From Enhygromyxa salina (GTDB lineage Bacteria; Myxococcota_A; Polyangia; Nannocystales; Nannocystaceae), in NCBI RefSeq assembly GCF_002994615.1, contig NZ_PVNK01000149.1, positions 31,895-95,894 on the forward strand: DNA of 64,000 nt, in the 5' to 3' direction. The notes below the pieces were generated by a model. That model made no database searches. It worked only from the letters and a program-made list of their open reading frames with translations, and had not been told where the DNA came from. Positions 16,188-27,606 of the stretch are shown one piece after another (the first letter of the stretch is position 1; each line of letters begins with the position of its first letter). Both the position numbers and the translations under genes were made by a program.

Positions 16188-16322
16188 GGTGACGGGCAGG
16201 ATGCCGGAAGGGCGAGGATAGCAGGGCATGGGCGCCACCCCAGAAGGTTTCATCTTCGGAGCGAGCTGCGCGTGCGCTTGCTGGTTCCCGTGTGGCCCGC
16301 AGATCTGATACCCCTGCGCACC

Positions 16323-18584
16323 ATGGCCAAGCCATCGCGTTTCCACATGTGTTCACTCTCGTTGCTGGCCGCTTGCGTGGCGCTGAGCTCGGCCTGCAGC
16401 AAGCCCGATGCCGCGCCGGGCACGGACAAGCCCGTCAGCGAGGGCGAAGAGATCGCCGAGACCTTCAGCTTCGCCAACCCCGGCGGAATGTGGATGCCGG
16501 CTCAGCTCGGCGCCGGGGGTCACGCCGAGACCCTCACCTCGCTCGGGCTCGAGTACGACCCCGCGGCGCTGACCCAGCCCACCGAATTCCCGCTCGGCGC
16601 GATCGTCAGCCTCGGGGGCTGCTCGGCCTCCTTCGTCAGCCCCGACGGGCTGCTGATCACCAATCACCACTGCGTGATCCGAGCGCTGGCGCGCAACAGC
16701 AGCAAGGACGAGAACCTGCTCGAGGACGGCTTCTTGGCCAAGACCCGCGCCGACGAGCGCTGGGCTGGGCCGGGCCAGCACGTGTACGTCACGACCTCGT
16801 TCACCGACGTCAGCGAGGAGGTCCTCGCCGGGCTCGAGGACATCGAAGATCCGAGCGCGCGCTGGGACGAGATGCAGTCGCGGCGGCGGGCGATCGAGAA
16901 GGAGTGCGCGGAGGCCAAGCAAGACGTGACCTGCCGCGTCGCCTCCTACTTCGAGGGCGCGCAGTTCTTCCGCATCGAGCAGCTCGAGCTTCGCGACATC
17001 CGCCTGGTCCATGCGCCTGACGCGGGCATCGGCGTGTTCGGGGGCGAGATCGACAACTGGCGCTGGCCCCGTCACACCGGGGACTACTCGTTTTACCGGG
17101 CCTACGTCGGCAAGGACGGCAAGCCCGCCGACCACGCCGAGGACAACGTCGCCTACCAGCCCAAGCACTACCTGAAGGTCGCGACCGAGGATCTCGACGA
17201 GGGCGATCTGGTGATGGTCGCGGGCTACCCCGGGCGGACCTCGCGGCTCAAGACCGCCGCCGAGGTCGACGACGCCACGACCTGGTCCTACCCGCACAAG
17301 ATCGCCCGCTACGAGCAGTACCTCGCCGCGCTCGCGGCCGCGGTCGGCGACGATGAGACCCTCGCGATCAAGGCCAGCCCCCGGGTCCGCGGGCTGTCGA
17401 ACGGGCTGACCAACGCCAAGGGCATGCTCGACGGGCTCGGCAAGGGTGGGCTCGCGGACAAGCGGCGCCAGCAAGAGGCCGAGCTCCAGGCTTGGATCGA
17501 CGCCGACGAGCAGCGCAAGGCCGCCTATGGGACCGTGCTCGCCGAGATCGCTGCGCTCGACGCCGAGTCCAAGGCCACGCGCGAGCGCGACGCCGCGAGC
17601 GCGGAGCTGATGCGGTCGTCGTCGTTGCTCCACCGCGCGCAGATGATCGTGAGCGCGGCCGAGGAGCGCGAGAAGGGTGAGGGCCCCGACGAAGGCAAGA
17701 TCGCCGAGGCACGAACCGGCCTCGAGGAGGCGCAAAACAGCTACGCCCGCGAGATCGATCGTGCGGTCCTCGAGCTGCACCTCGCCCGCGCCGCCAAGCT
17801 CCCCGCCGATCAGCAGCCCGCCGCGCTGAAGCTGTTCGTCAACGCCGACCCGATCGACGACGCCGCGATCACCAAGGCCCTCGATCGCCTCTACGCCAAG
17901 ACCAAGCTCGAGGATCCCAAGCAGGTCATCGAGCTCTACGGCAGCGCCAAGCTGGCCAAGCTGAAGCGGAGCAAGGATCCCTTCATCGTGCTCGCGCTGG
18001 CGCTCGCGCCGATCATCGAGGAGCAGCAGGCGCTCGGCGTTGAGCGCGCGGGCAAGCTCGCGCTCCTGCGTCCGCGCTACATCGCGGCCCTGCGTGAATT
18101 TGCGGCGAGCAAGGGCGAGATCCTCGCCCCCGACGCCAACTCGACCCTGCGGATCACCTACGGGACGGTGCGCGGCTACAGCTCCAACGGCACCGAGCAC
18201 ACGCCCTTCACGACCGTCAGTGAGATGCTGGCCAAGCACACGGGCGAAGATCCCTTCGACTTGCCCGAGGCCGCTCGCGCGGCGATCGAGGCCGGCGAGT
18301 TTGGACCCTACGTCGACCCCGAGCTCGGCGAGCTGCCGATCGACTTCCTCGCCGATCTCGACATCACTGGCGGCAACTCGGGCTCGCCCACGCTCAACGC
18401 CCGCGGCGAGCTGATCGGGCTGGTGTTCGACGGCAACTACGAGTCCATGGCCTCGGACTGGGTGTTCATGCCGGAGATCACCCGCTCGATCCACGTCGAC
18501 ATTCGTTCGGTCTTGTGGGTCATGGACGCGGTCGATGGCGCCGATCACCTCCTGACGGAGATGGGCGTCGAGCCGAGCATCTGA
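16323..18584 (+). CDS. S46-family dipeptidyl-peptidase (DPP7/DPP11-like) lipoprotein
   Basis: A 753-residue serine exopeptidase that removes dipeptides from exported peptides. The signal peptide ends LSSAC with lipidation Cys25. The chymotrypsin-like halves carry ITNHHC (His115/116), the GEIDNWRWPRHTGDYSFYR segment with the catalytic Asp, and TGGNSGSP (Ser686). Eighteen residues after the Ser is Gly704 (LVFDGNY). From memory, DPP11 has Arg at this offset and DPP7 Gly, which suggests DPP7-type hydrophobic P1 preference. The central helical insertion (~330-560) is typical. The gene ends before a strong bidirectional terminator. Confidence 0.92.
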   Translation: MAKPSRFHMCSLSLLAACVALSSACSKPDAAPGTDKPVSEGEEIAETFSFANPGGMWMPAQLGAGGHAETLTSLGLEYDPAALTQPTEFPLGAIVSLGGCSASFVSPDGLLITNHHCVIRALARNSSKDENLLEDGFLAKTRADERWAGPGQHVYVTTSFTDVSEEVLAGLEDIEDPSARWDEMQSRRRAIEKECAEAKQDVTCRVASYFEGAQFFRIEQLELRDIRLVHAPDAGIGVFGGEIDNWRWPRHTGDYSFYRAYVGKDGKPADHAEDNVAYQPKHYLKVATEDLDEGDLVMVAGYPGRTSRLKTAAEVDDATTWSYPHKIARYEQYLAALAAAVGDDETLAIKASPRVRGLSNGLTNAKGMLDGLGKGGLADKRRQQEAELQAWIDADEQRKAAYGTVLAEIAALDAESKATRERDAASAELMRSSSLLHRAQMIVSAAEEREKGEGPDEGKIAEARTGLEEAQNSYAREIDRAVLELHLARAAKLPADQQPAALKLFVNADPIDDAAITKALDRLYAKTKLEDPKQVIELYGSAKLAKLKRSKDPFIVLALALAPIIEEQQALGVERAGKLALLRPRYIAALREFAASKGEILAPDANSTLRITYGTVRGYSSNGTEHTPFTTVSEMLAKHTGEDPFDLPEAARAAIEAGEFGPYVDPELGELPIDFLADLDITGGNSGSPTLNARGELIGLVFDGNYESMASDWVFMPEITRSIHVDIRSVLWVMDAVDGADHLLTEMGVEPSI

Positions 18585-18622
18585 GCCTCGGGCAAAACAC
18601 CACGCAAAAACACCAGGCAAAA

Positions 18623-18660
18623 ACAAAAGAGGCCCGCGTTCTCACGCGGGCCTCTTTTGT
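18623..18660. terminator. Bidirectional intrinsic terminator
   Basis: A perfect 16-bp stem, ACAAAAGAGGCCCGCG / CGCGGGCCTCTTTTGT, loop TTCTCA, between the convergent S46 peptidase and the small gene at 18691. A/T-rich stem ends serve both strands. Confidence 0.9.
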
Positions 18661-18690
18661 TGGAGCTCGAGAGCTCGGGAGATCGGGGGC

Positions 18691-19014
18691 TCAGGCCTCG
18701 GCCAGGAGTCCCATGACCTCATCGAAGGGCGTGCTGCGATCTTTGACCTTGGTCCGCTTGATCGCGCGCTTGAGCGCCGCCTCGCACTCTTTGTCGGACA
18801 GATCCTCTTTCATCTCCATGAGGACCTCCAGGACCGAGTCGTCTTGGACGTTGTAGATCGTCTCGTCGTCCCACATGAACACGTCCTCGAGCTGCTTGGC
18901 GTAGCCACCGACCGACACGTCGATCTTGCCGGTGAGACGCTTCTCGCGGATGCTCTCTTTCTTCTGCTGGCGGCCGATCTCGCGGGCGATTCGTTCTTGA
19001 TCGGTGCGTTTCAT
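18691..19014 (-). CDS. Small conserved-looking hypothetical protein
   Basis: A 107-residue charged protein (RTDQERIAREIGRQQKKESI, then IDVSVGGYAKQLEDVFMWDD). It is Lys/Glu-rich at the N-terminus and has an acidic helical C-terminus (ECEAALKRAIKRTKVKDRST). No signal or membrane segment. A good GAGGAGG RBS precedes the ATG at 19014. It stands alone between the terminator at 18623 and a 570-bp non-coding region. No function recognised. Confidence 0.75.
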   Translation of the reverse strand: MKRTDQERIAREIGRQQKKESIREKRLTGKIDVSVGGYAKQLEDVFMWDDETIYNVQDDSVLEVLMEMKEDLSDKECEAALKRAIKRTKVKDRSTPFDEVMGLLAEA

Positions 19015-19584
19015 GGGGTCCTCCTCGTTGGTGTTGCGATGTGCGCTCGCAGCAGGAGCGGCGGATAGCTGGATTAGCTACAGGCCGGCCTCCCCTGGGC
19101 GCTTGGCGCCGGTACTCGTGACTGAGGTCGTGGATCACCGGCGCCGCGGCCCAGTGTTTAGGGGCAACTCGCGTGTCTGTCCAGCTCCGCCGAAAAACTC
19201 CGCTCCCGTGTCAGCGGGAGCGCACGCCGTACACCTACAGGACTAGCGCGCCACGAGCTCGGCGCACGCGCAAGCTCCTCGCCTTCTTGCGGATCACCGG
19301 GTTGCGATCTCTGCAAGCGCTGCAGGGGCGTCGGCGTTTGGGCCCAGCCAACCCTCGTGTCTGTGATGAGCCACACGTCCGCACCTGCCGCCTGTACCTT
19401 GTGTTGCTGGGTCCACGAAACTCACTTGTCTGGATTGTGCTGGCGTTGCCTAGTAGGGTCTCAATACCGCACCGCAGATCTGTTCTCGGGTCGGGGACAC
19501 GAGAATTGCCGTACGCGATATGCGCGTCCCGGCGACCAGCGGAGCGCGACTTAGCGCAAATCGTCGAATCATCGAGTGAACTAC
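19015..19584. other. 570-bp non-coding region, possible minus-strand ncRNA
   Basis: No protein-like frame in either direction, and visibly lower GC than the flanks. On the minus strand a hairpin with a T-tract (19201-19222 and following) would end a transcript that begins upstream within this region and does not extend from any gene. That points to an independent RNA of roughly 180-350 nt. The family is not identified. Confidence 0.4.
19201..19222 (-). terminator. Minus-strand intrinsic terminator
   Basis: An 8-bp stem CGCTCCCG / CGGGAGCG with a 6-nt loop. On the minus strand it is followed by GAGTTTTTCGG, giving a five-T tract. No protein gene lies just upstream on that strand. Confidence 0.5.
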
Positions 19585-20834
<1,250 letters not shown>

Positions 20835-20853
<19 letters not shown>

Positions 20854-23800
20854 TCGCGGTCGAGGGTCTTGGCCAGGCGCCTGGCCTGGGCGACCGTCTG
20901 GACGAAGCGCGGCTGCCACTCGCCGGACTCGATCTCGGCGAGCAGGCTCGCGGCTTCGCGCTCGTGGCCCGTGGCGAGCAGGTTTTGGGCCCGCCGGAGT
21001 CGATGGAGCGGGTTGGTCGCTTCGACCGCGATCGCGCGGGCCCAGACCCGGTCTGCGCGCTCGAGGTCCGCGCCACGCTCGAGGGCGTCGGCGACCCAGG
21101 CCAGGGCCTGACCCTCGGCCGGGTGGCGATCGAGGGTGCTCGACAGATGACGCCAGGCCTCGTCGTCGTGCCCGAGTGACCACAAAAGCTGGGCGCAGAG
21201 CCGATCGATCTCGGGGTTGTCGGGGTCTTCGAGGCGCCAGCGGTCGGCGACGCTCAAAGCCGCCTCGAGGGCCGCCGCGCGGTCCGCCGCGGGGGCGGCG
21301 AGCGGCCGCGCGAGCCGGGCGCGCAGATCGAAGAGCCGCGCGAAGCCCTGGCGCAGCTCGCCGAGGCCCATGCCCTCGCGCTCGAGCACCGCGACCATGG
21401 CCTGCTCGAGGGTCGCGGCGGCCTCGTCGAGTCGACCCTGCTGCTCGGCGAACAGCGAGGCGCGCAGGAGCAGCGCGGGCGCGTCGTCGAGGCCCTCGCG
21501 GGCGAGGAGCGAGCGCAGCACCGAGCCGGCCTCGCTCATCCGCCCATGACCGAGCAGGGCGTCGAACAGCGCGAGCGCGAGCTCGGGATCCAGGGTCGAG
21601 GGATCGAGGCCGCCGATGATCCGCTGGGCCTCGTCGACCTGTCCGAGCTGCTGGGCCGCCGCCAAGAAGCGCATCGCGAGCAAGGGGTCACCGGACGCGG
21701 CGACCCGCTCGCGCAGCCGGGTCCACGCGAGCTGCCAGCCGGCCTCGCCGCGGGCCTGGGTCATGGCGTACTGGACGGTCGAGTCGACGATCGGCATGGT
21801 CTCGTCGGCCCGGGCCGCGCGAAAGCTCCGCTCGAAGATCTCGGCGGCCTCTTCGTTGCGACCGTGCTGGTACAGGGCGAGCCCGGCCTGGTGGAGCGCG
21901 ACGTACTCGAAGCGGTTGTCCTGCTCGGCCAGCGACAGCCACGCCGCCGACTTGCGCGCGTACTTCGACCACCAGCGGTTGGCGATCTGCAGGGTCGCAA
22001 TGTAGGCGTAGGTCGGGTGCCGATAGTCGCGCAAGAAGGTCTGGAGGCTGCGCAGCGTGGACTCCTCCGGGCCGCGCTCGGCCTCGCGCAGCAAGGTCCG
22101 GTAGCTGGCCATGAACCCGACCGGGGTCCGGCGCAGCGCGTCGTCGCGGCCGAGCTTGGCCAGCGCCTGGGACTTGATCATCTGCGCGCCGAGGGTCGCG
22201 CGGAGATAGGACGCGATCGGGCCCTCGACCCCGGCGAGGATCGCCGCGCCCCTCTTGGTCTGGGCGAAGCGCAGGGCCGCGCCCGCGAGGACGAGCTCGC
22301 CCGGGACCACGCGCCCGGTGTGCGCGTGGATCTGCTCGAGCACCGCGAGCTGTTCGCGGTGGTCGGCGAGCGCCGCGAACCCGGCCAGGCGCTGGTGCTG
22401 GAGGCGCAGCCACGCTTCGTCGCCGGGGCTGTGGGCGTCGAGGGCGAGCTCGAGGTCGGCGGGGCTCGGCAGCGGGAGGCTCACCTTGGTCAGCTGGGGC
22501 GCCGCGAGCGGCTCGACGGCGCGCGCGGGGCCGACCCGCGCGAGCTTCCGCTCGTGCTGACCGCCGAGCAGGGTCACGCCCTCGTCGGTCCAGCGAAATT
22601 CGGTCACCGAGCTGAGCCGCTGGCCGACATGTGCGCGCAGCGCGACGACCCGGTGCTCGCTGTCGAGCTCGACCTCGAGCCGCGCGCGGGGCTGCTCGGG
22701 CTGGGCTTCGCTCGCGGCGGCGGTCGCCACGAGCTCGAGGGTCCGGGGCCCGCTGCGCGTGACGTCGTAAAAGTGCGCGAGGTGATCGGCGCGCGGGACC
22801 ATCCACGGGACCCACTCGCTGAGCAGCGCGGGCGAGGTCGGGCCGACGGCGCGGGCGACCGAGAGGCCGAGCTCGGGGTAGTCGGCGCGGAGCTGCTCGC
22901 CGTCGTAGATCACGTGCTCGTCGAGGAAGCCCCAGCGCTCGCTGACGACCGCGAACCGACCCTCGGCGTCGATGTCGAGGGTCCCGCCCTCGGGCAGCTC
23001 GTAGCGGGCGTCGGCCTGGGCCGCTCGGGCCGCGCGGATCAGCTCGGCCGCGGCCTCGCTGACCGAGCCGCGGGTGCCGTCGAGCCCGGTCAGCAGCAGC
23101 TGCTCACGGGCGAGGTCGAAGGGCTCCTCGAACAGCGCGGGCGCGAGCTCGCCGAGATCGTCGAGGCCCGAGTCTGACGAGTTGTGCCGGGCCTGGGGCC
23201 ACGGCTGGGCGCCGACGAAGCCGCCGCCACCGTGGCCGGGGGCGAACGCACCCGTGACGATCGTCGAGGCGAAGCGAGCGTCGCTCGCGAGCGTGTCACC
23301 CAGATCGCCGGCCGTCGCCTGTTGCCTGTTCAGGCCCCCCGACCACTGGACGGGGCCGAGCTCGCGGCTCACGAAGCCGCCGAAGCTCCGGCTCGTCTCC
23401 TCTTGCGTGAGCGAAGCGCGGCGCGAGCTCCGGCCGCGCGCGCCGAAGCCCGCGCGCGAGCCCTCGCCGATCCGCCCGGCCTCGCCCAGCCCAGTCGTAC
23501 CCTCGCCGCCGACGCCAAAGCCGAAGCCCGTGCCGCCGCCGCCGCGTCCGGTGCCCCTGAGCCCGAGGCCGCCGAGCCCGAAGGCTCCGGGCCTGGCCAG
23601 CGCTGAGCTCGGGCCCGGCCCGCGGGTCCGGAGGTTGCCCCAGCCCGCGGACAGGCCGTTGTTGGAGTAGTCGACGAGCATCGGCACGGGCTCGCGGACG
23701 ACGTACTGGCCGTGACCGGCCTCGGTCCTCACGCCCTCGCGCACGACCTCGATCCGGTCGGGGGCCGGGTAGTGGGCCCAGCCGTCGGCGGGCGGGCGGT

Positions 23801-26336
23801 GGACGTCGAAGTCCCGGTACATCTTCTCGCTCTCGAGCACGAGCAGCGAGGTCGTGGGCGTGACCAGGAAGTGCTCGAGCCCGAGCTTGGTGATCTCGGC
23901 GGCGTGCTGTTCGACGCTGGCCGAGCTCAGCGCGCCGACGTGGGCGCGGGCCCAGGCGCGGGGGATCCAGCCGGCCTCGTCGGCGGCGTGAGGGAGCTCG
24001 ATGCGCTGGTGCCAGTCCTGGCCGTCGGCGCGACCGCGGAGCTCGACCGCGACCGGATCCGGGTCGTCGGCGCCGAGCTCGGCGAGGACCTCGAGGGTCT
24101 CGCCCTCGGCCAGCGAGCGCGCGTCGGCGTGGGTCCGGGGCTGGGCGATCGCGCGGCCCTGCGCGTCGACGAGGGTGGCCTCGAGATCGAGCACCCGGGT
24201 GGTAGCGAGGGTCGTGAGCAGCTCGAGCGCGCGCCACGAGATCGGCTCGCCCTCGGCGAGGTGCAGGTGCAGCCCGTCGCCAGCCGCGGCCAGGCGCGCG
24301 AGCGCGGGCGCGTCGTAGCGCGGGCCAAAGCTGACGCCGACGAACTCGACCTCGGCGGCGCGGAGCTGTTGGCTGAGCGCGTCGACGTAGGCCCCGGGAT
24401 CGGCGAGCTCGGGCCCGGGCTGAAGATCCTGGCCGAGGCCGTCGCCGAGGTAGAGCACCGTTGCGACGCGCTCGCGACCGTCCCCGACAGGGGCGGCGGC
24501 GGTCGTGAGGCGCTCGATCCCGGCGTCGAGCGCCGCGCCGAGGTCGGTGGCCCCGAGCCCGACTTTGGCCCGGCGGCTCAGCCACAGCTCGAGCGCTTCG
24601 CGGTCGAGCCCGGCGAGCAGCTCGAGCTCGGAGCTGGCCCACTGCACGCGGCTGTCGAACCCGAGCACGCCCACGCGGTCGCCGTCGTCGAGGTGATCGA
24701 GCAGCGCGAGCAAGAACCGCCGCTGGGCCTCGAGCTCGGCGGGCCCGCGCGAGGCCGAGCTGTCGAACAGGATGACCCAGTCGCGCGCGGGCGCGGCCGT
24801 GGCCTGGCCGAGCTCGGCGCCGAGCTCCGGGCGGAGGCGGAGGCCGACGTGGCGGCGCCCGTCGGCGTGGGCGAAGCGGTGGTGCTCGACCTGCGGCGGC
24901 GCGAGCCCGGGGCCTTCGCCCGCCAGCGTAGCGACGATGTCGGCCCCGACGCGGTGGTCGAGGGCTCGGAACTCGGCGATCAGATCGGGGCCCTCGTCGT
25001 GGACCTCGAAGGCGTGGTGCTGCGACGACAGCTCCCGACCCGCGCCCCCGACCACGCGGACGCGATAGTTGACCCTGGCGACGGGCAGATCGAGCTCGGG
25101 GATCGGCACCCGGAGCTGGCCGCGGCCATAGAGCTCGTCGAGCGCGGCCGTGTACGAGAGCAGCACGCGCTTCTCCGTCCGGCCCGGGAGCGGAAAGATG
25201 CGGACCTGAAACAAGTTGCCCTGCATCCACTCGAGCAGGGCCGGATCGCGGCGGCGGTGGACGATCTGCTCGTAGATGTCGCGCCCGCGATCGCGGCTCA
25301 CGACCCCGGCCTCCATGCGCTGACCGTCGACGTACATCGCCAGCCGCGAGATCGCGGCCTCGGGCGGGAGCGGGAACTGGTAGACGCCCTCGAGATCGCG
25401 CTCGAGGTGATTGAAGAAGGTCTGATCGATCGTCGCGCGCACGTGGCCGTCCTCGACGTGGACGTCGACGTTCAGCTCGCGCATCGGCAGCGGCCACTCG
25501 GGGCTGGCCTGAACCTGGCCGGTCCAGCGGGGCACGCGGGCCACGAGGTTGCCGCGGCGGACCGGGCCGAGCTCGGCGTCGGGCGCGAGCAGCTCGCGGG
25601 CCCAGTCGATCTCGAAGCTCAGGCGTCGGCCGGCGATGCGCTCGGGCGCGAGCTCGCTGCGCAGCAGCGCCTGCTCTCCGGCTCGCAGCAGCAGCGAGCT
25701 CGCGGCGCCCGTGGACGACTCGACGGTCGCCTGCCCGCGAAACACCGCCGCGAGGGTCTGGCCCGCGTCGCTGCGCAGGAGCACCCGAGTTCCGAGGACC
25801 AGCGCGCGACCTTGCGGGGTCTCGACCAGCAGCGGCGCGGCGGCCTCGCGGACGTCGAGCAGGACCTCGCCAGCGACGAGGCGCAGGTGCCGGGGTCCGA
25901 GCTCCTCGAGCTCGGTGCCGCTGCGCAGCAGCGCCCGGCTGCCGTCCGCGAGGGTGACCTCGCGGGCGCCGAGCTCGTGGTGATCGTAGCTCGCGAGCTG
26001 CGCAGCGCCGTCGCGCTCGAGCAGGCGCCCGCCCAGCCCGAGGACCCACGCGAGCAGCACGGCGGCCGCGAGCGCGACGACGAGCGTGGCCGCGCCGAGG
26101 CGCCGTCGGGCCTTGGCGCGGCCGGGGCGGCGGCGCTCGGGGACCGCGCGGAGCCCGGCCGCCTCGCCCGGTCGTTCGTCGGCCGTGTCGCGCACGGCCT
26201 CACGCAGGCCCGCGAGCATCCGCGCTCGGGCCTCGCTCGGGACCTCGGGTCGGCGCTGCGCGTGGCTCAAGAGCCGCTCGATGTTTGCGTCGAGGACGGC
26301 GTCGTCGGGCTCATCGGGTCGCTCATGCTCGGACAT
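20835..26336 (-). CDS. FecR / VIT / VWA / TPR giant membrane protein
   Basis: An 1833-residue protein. It has a cytoplasmic N-terminus with an anti-sigma-like helical region (1-75), a membrane helix at 81-103, a FecR-like beta domain at ~115-230 (EVTLADGSRALLRSGTELEE), a VIT domain at ~285-410, and a von Willebrand A domain from ~518 with a MIDAS motif DSSAS at 525. Then come a Gly-rich linker near 900-960 and a long TPR-like helical C-terminus. The upstream ECF sigma gene overlaps it by 14 bp. It is therefore likely both the cognate sigma regulator and a surface adhesion or assembly scaffold. A GTG at 26357 is an alternative start. Confidence 0.85.
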
Positions 26337-26946
26337 CTGGAACCTCTCGTTCACCAAAGGCGCTGGCCAGGGCCGCGAAGGCCTCGCGGAAGGCCCGGCG
26401 CGCGCGGGCCAGGAGCGACTTGGCAGCGGCTTCGCTGCACGCCCACGCGGCCGCGAGCTCGCGCAGGCTCTGGCCGCGGATGTACTTGCGCTCGAGCGCC
26501 TCGCGGTAGTCGTCGGGCAGGTTGGCGATCGTCATGTGGACGAGATCGCGGGTCTCGTCGCGCGCGAGGACCTCGTCTCCGAGCGGCGCGCGGTCGAGGC
26601 CCTGGAAGATCTGCACGAGGGTCGCGTCGATCCGCTCCCAGGTCTCGCTGAGCTCGTGAGCCCGCCTGATCGTCCGCAGGTGCTTGCGGATCACGTTGCG
26701 CGACTGCCCACACAGCCAGCCTCCGAAGGATCCGCGCGCCGGATCGAAGTCGTGGCCGCGCTCGAACGCGCGCAGGAAGGTCTCCTGGACCACGTCCTCG
26801 CACAGCACCGCGTCGCGACCGACGCGGTAGAACACGAAGGACCACAGCCCGTCGACGTGGCGCTCGTAGAGCTCGCCGAGCGCCGACTCGTCGCCGACTC
26901 GGGCGCGGGCCAGCCGTTGGGCGTCGGCGCGACGCTCAGCGCCCAT
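26323..26946 (-). CDS. ECF RNA polymerase sigma factor
   Basis: A 207-residue ECF sigma factor. Region 2 is GELYERHVDGLWSFVFYRVG plus AVLCEDVVQETFLRAFERGH. Region 4 is IANLPDDYREALERKYIRGQ then LRELAAAWACSEAAAKSLLA. It is followed, with a 14-bp overlap, by the FecR-VIT-VWA gene, whose N-terminal segment and membrane helix fit the role of anti-sigma/FecR regulator. It is divergent from the winged-helix gene at 27171. Autoregulation is expected for the class but no ECF-type promoter motif was identified here. Confidence 0.92.
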   Translation of the reverse strand: MGAERRADAQRLARARVGDESALGELYERHVDGLWSFVFYRVGRDAVLCEDVVQETFLRAFERGHDFDPARGSFGGWLCGQSRNVIRKHLRTIRRAHELSETWERIDATLVQIFQGLDRAPLGDEVLARDETRDLVHMTIANLPDDYREALERKYIRGQSLRELAAAWACSEAAAKSLLARARRAFREAFAALASAFGEREVPDVRA

Positions 26947-27136
26947 CGAGCCCTCGCGCGGGGTTGAACCTTGGCTTCAATGCATGCTCCTCGGACGCCC
27001 AGCGCCTCACGAAGTACTGTCCGCTCCCGCGCTGGAGGTGTCGCAATCGCGGGGATTTTTTTCTGGTCCGCGGCCGCCGTGCCCGAGAAGGCAGTGGGGC
27101 CAAACGCCACATCGGGAGACTTCCCAAACTTCGTGC

Positions 27137-27164
27137 TTGACGCTCCCCACGCCCCGGCTAGAGT
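27137..27164 (+). promoter_or_regulatory. Sigma-70-like promoter, leaderless configuration
   Basis: TTGACG (27137-27142), 16-bp spacer, TAGAGT (27159-27164). The expected transcription start falls on or next to the GTG start codon at 27171, so the mRNA would lack a leader. Confidence 0.6.
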
Positions 27165-27170
27165 GGCGAT

Positions 27171-27452
27171 GTGGCCAAGGGCGCAGACCGGCCGACGGAC
27201 AAGAGTCTGTTTTGGCAGATCGTAGAGGAGCGTGACGTGCGGCTCGACCACGTACAGCGCGCGGTGCTACGTTACTTGGCGGACGTCGGCGGCGCCGCGA
27301 CGGACTTCGAGTTGCGGATGCGCGTCAGCCACCCGCCCTCGCGTATCCGCCAGGCCCTCGAGGGTCTCGCGCGCGAGGGTCTCGTCGAGCTCGAGACCTC
27401 CGAAGGCTACGTCGTCGCCAGCTTGACCCGCGGTGGTCAGCGCGTCGCCTGA
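27171..27452 (+). CDS. Winged-helix protein
   Basis: A 93-residue protein with a winged-helix fold over most of its length: VQRAVLRYLADVGGAATDFE, then RMRVSHPPSRIRQALEGLAR and EGLVELETSEGYVVASLT. This is the helix-turn-helix plus beta wing of MarR/ArsR-like and replication-initiator-type domains. The GTG at 27171 has no SD but sits exactly where transcription should begin (TTGACG-16-TAGAGT upstream). It is divergent from the ECF sigma gene. Role unknown. Confidence 0.75.
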   Translation: MAKGADRPTDKSLFWQIVEERDVRLDHVQRAVLRYLADVGGAATDFELRMRVSHPPSRIRQALEGLAREGLVELETSEGYVVASLTRGGQRVA

Positions 27453-27571
27453 CTCGCCACTGCTGCATCCATTACCGCTAATCAATTCTCCACTGTAGTT
27501 ACCTGTACCCGGCTGTCGCCGACCCCCTTGTTCGCCGAGGGTCGCGCCGTGCGCCGGGCTGATACATTTGG

Positions 27572-27590
27572 GGTCTCCGCGTCGGAGACC
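27572..27590 (+). promoter_or_regulatory. 5'-leader hairpin of the membrane protein gene
   Basis: GGTCTCCG-CGT-CGGAGACC, a perfect 8-bp stem with a 3-nt loop, ends 16 bases before the ATG at 27607. It could modulate translation initiation or act as a dyad operator. Confidence 0.4.
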
Positions 27591-27606
27591 GACGAAGATC
27601 ACTGAG

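Noticed and set aside
23712..26651. Open frame of 979 codons opposite the FecR-VIT-VWA gene
   Set aside because: Shadow frame without domains; the minus strand encodes VIT/VWA motifs and is coupled to a sigma factor.
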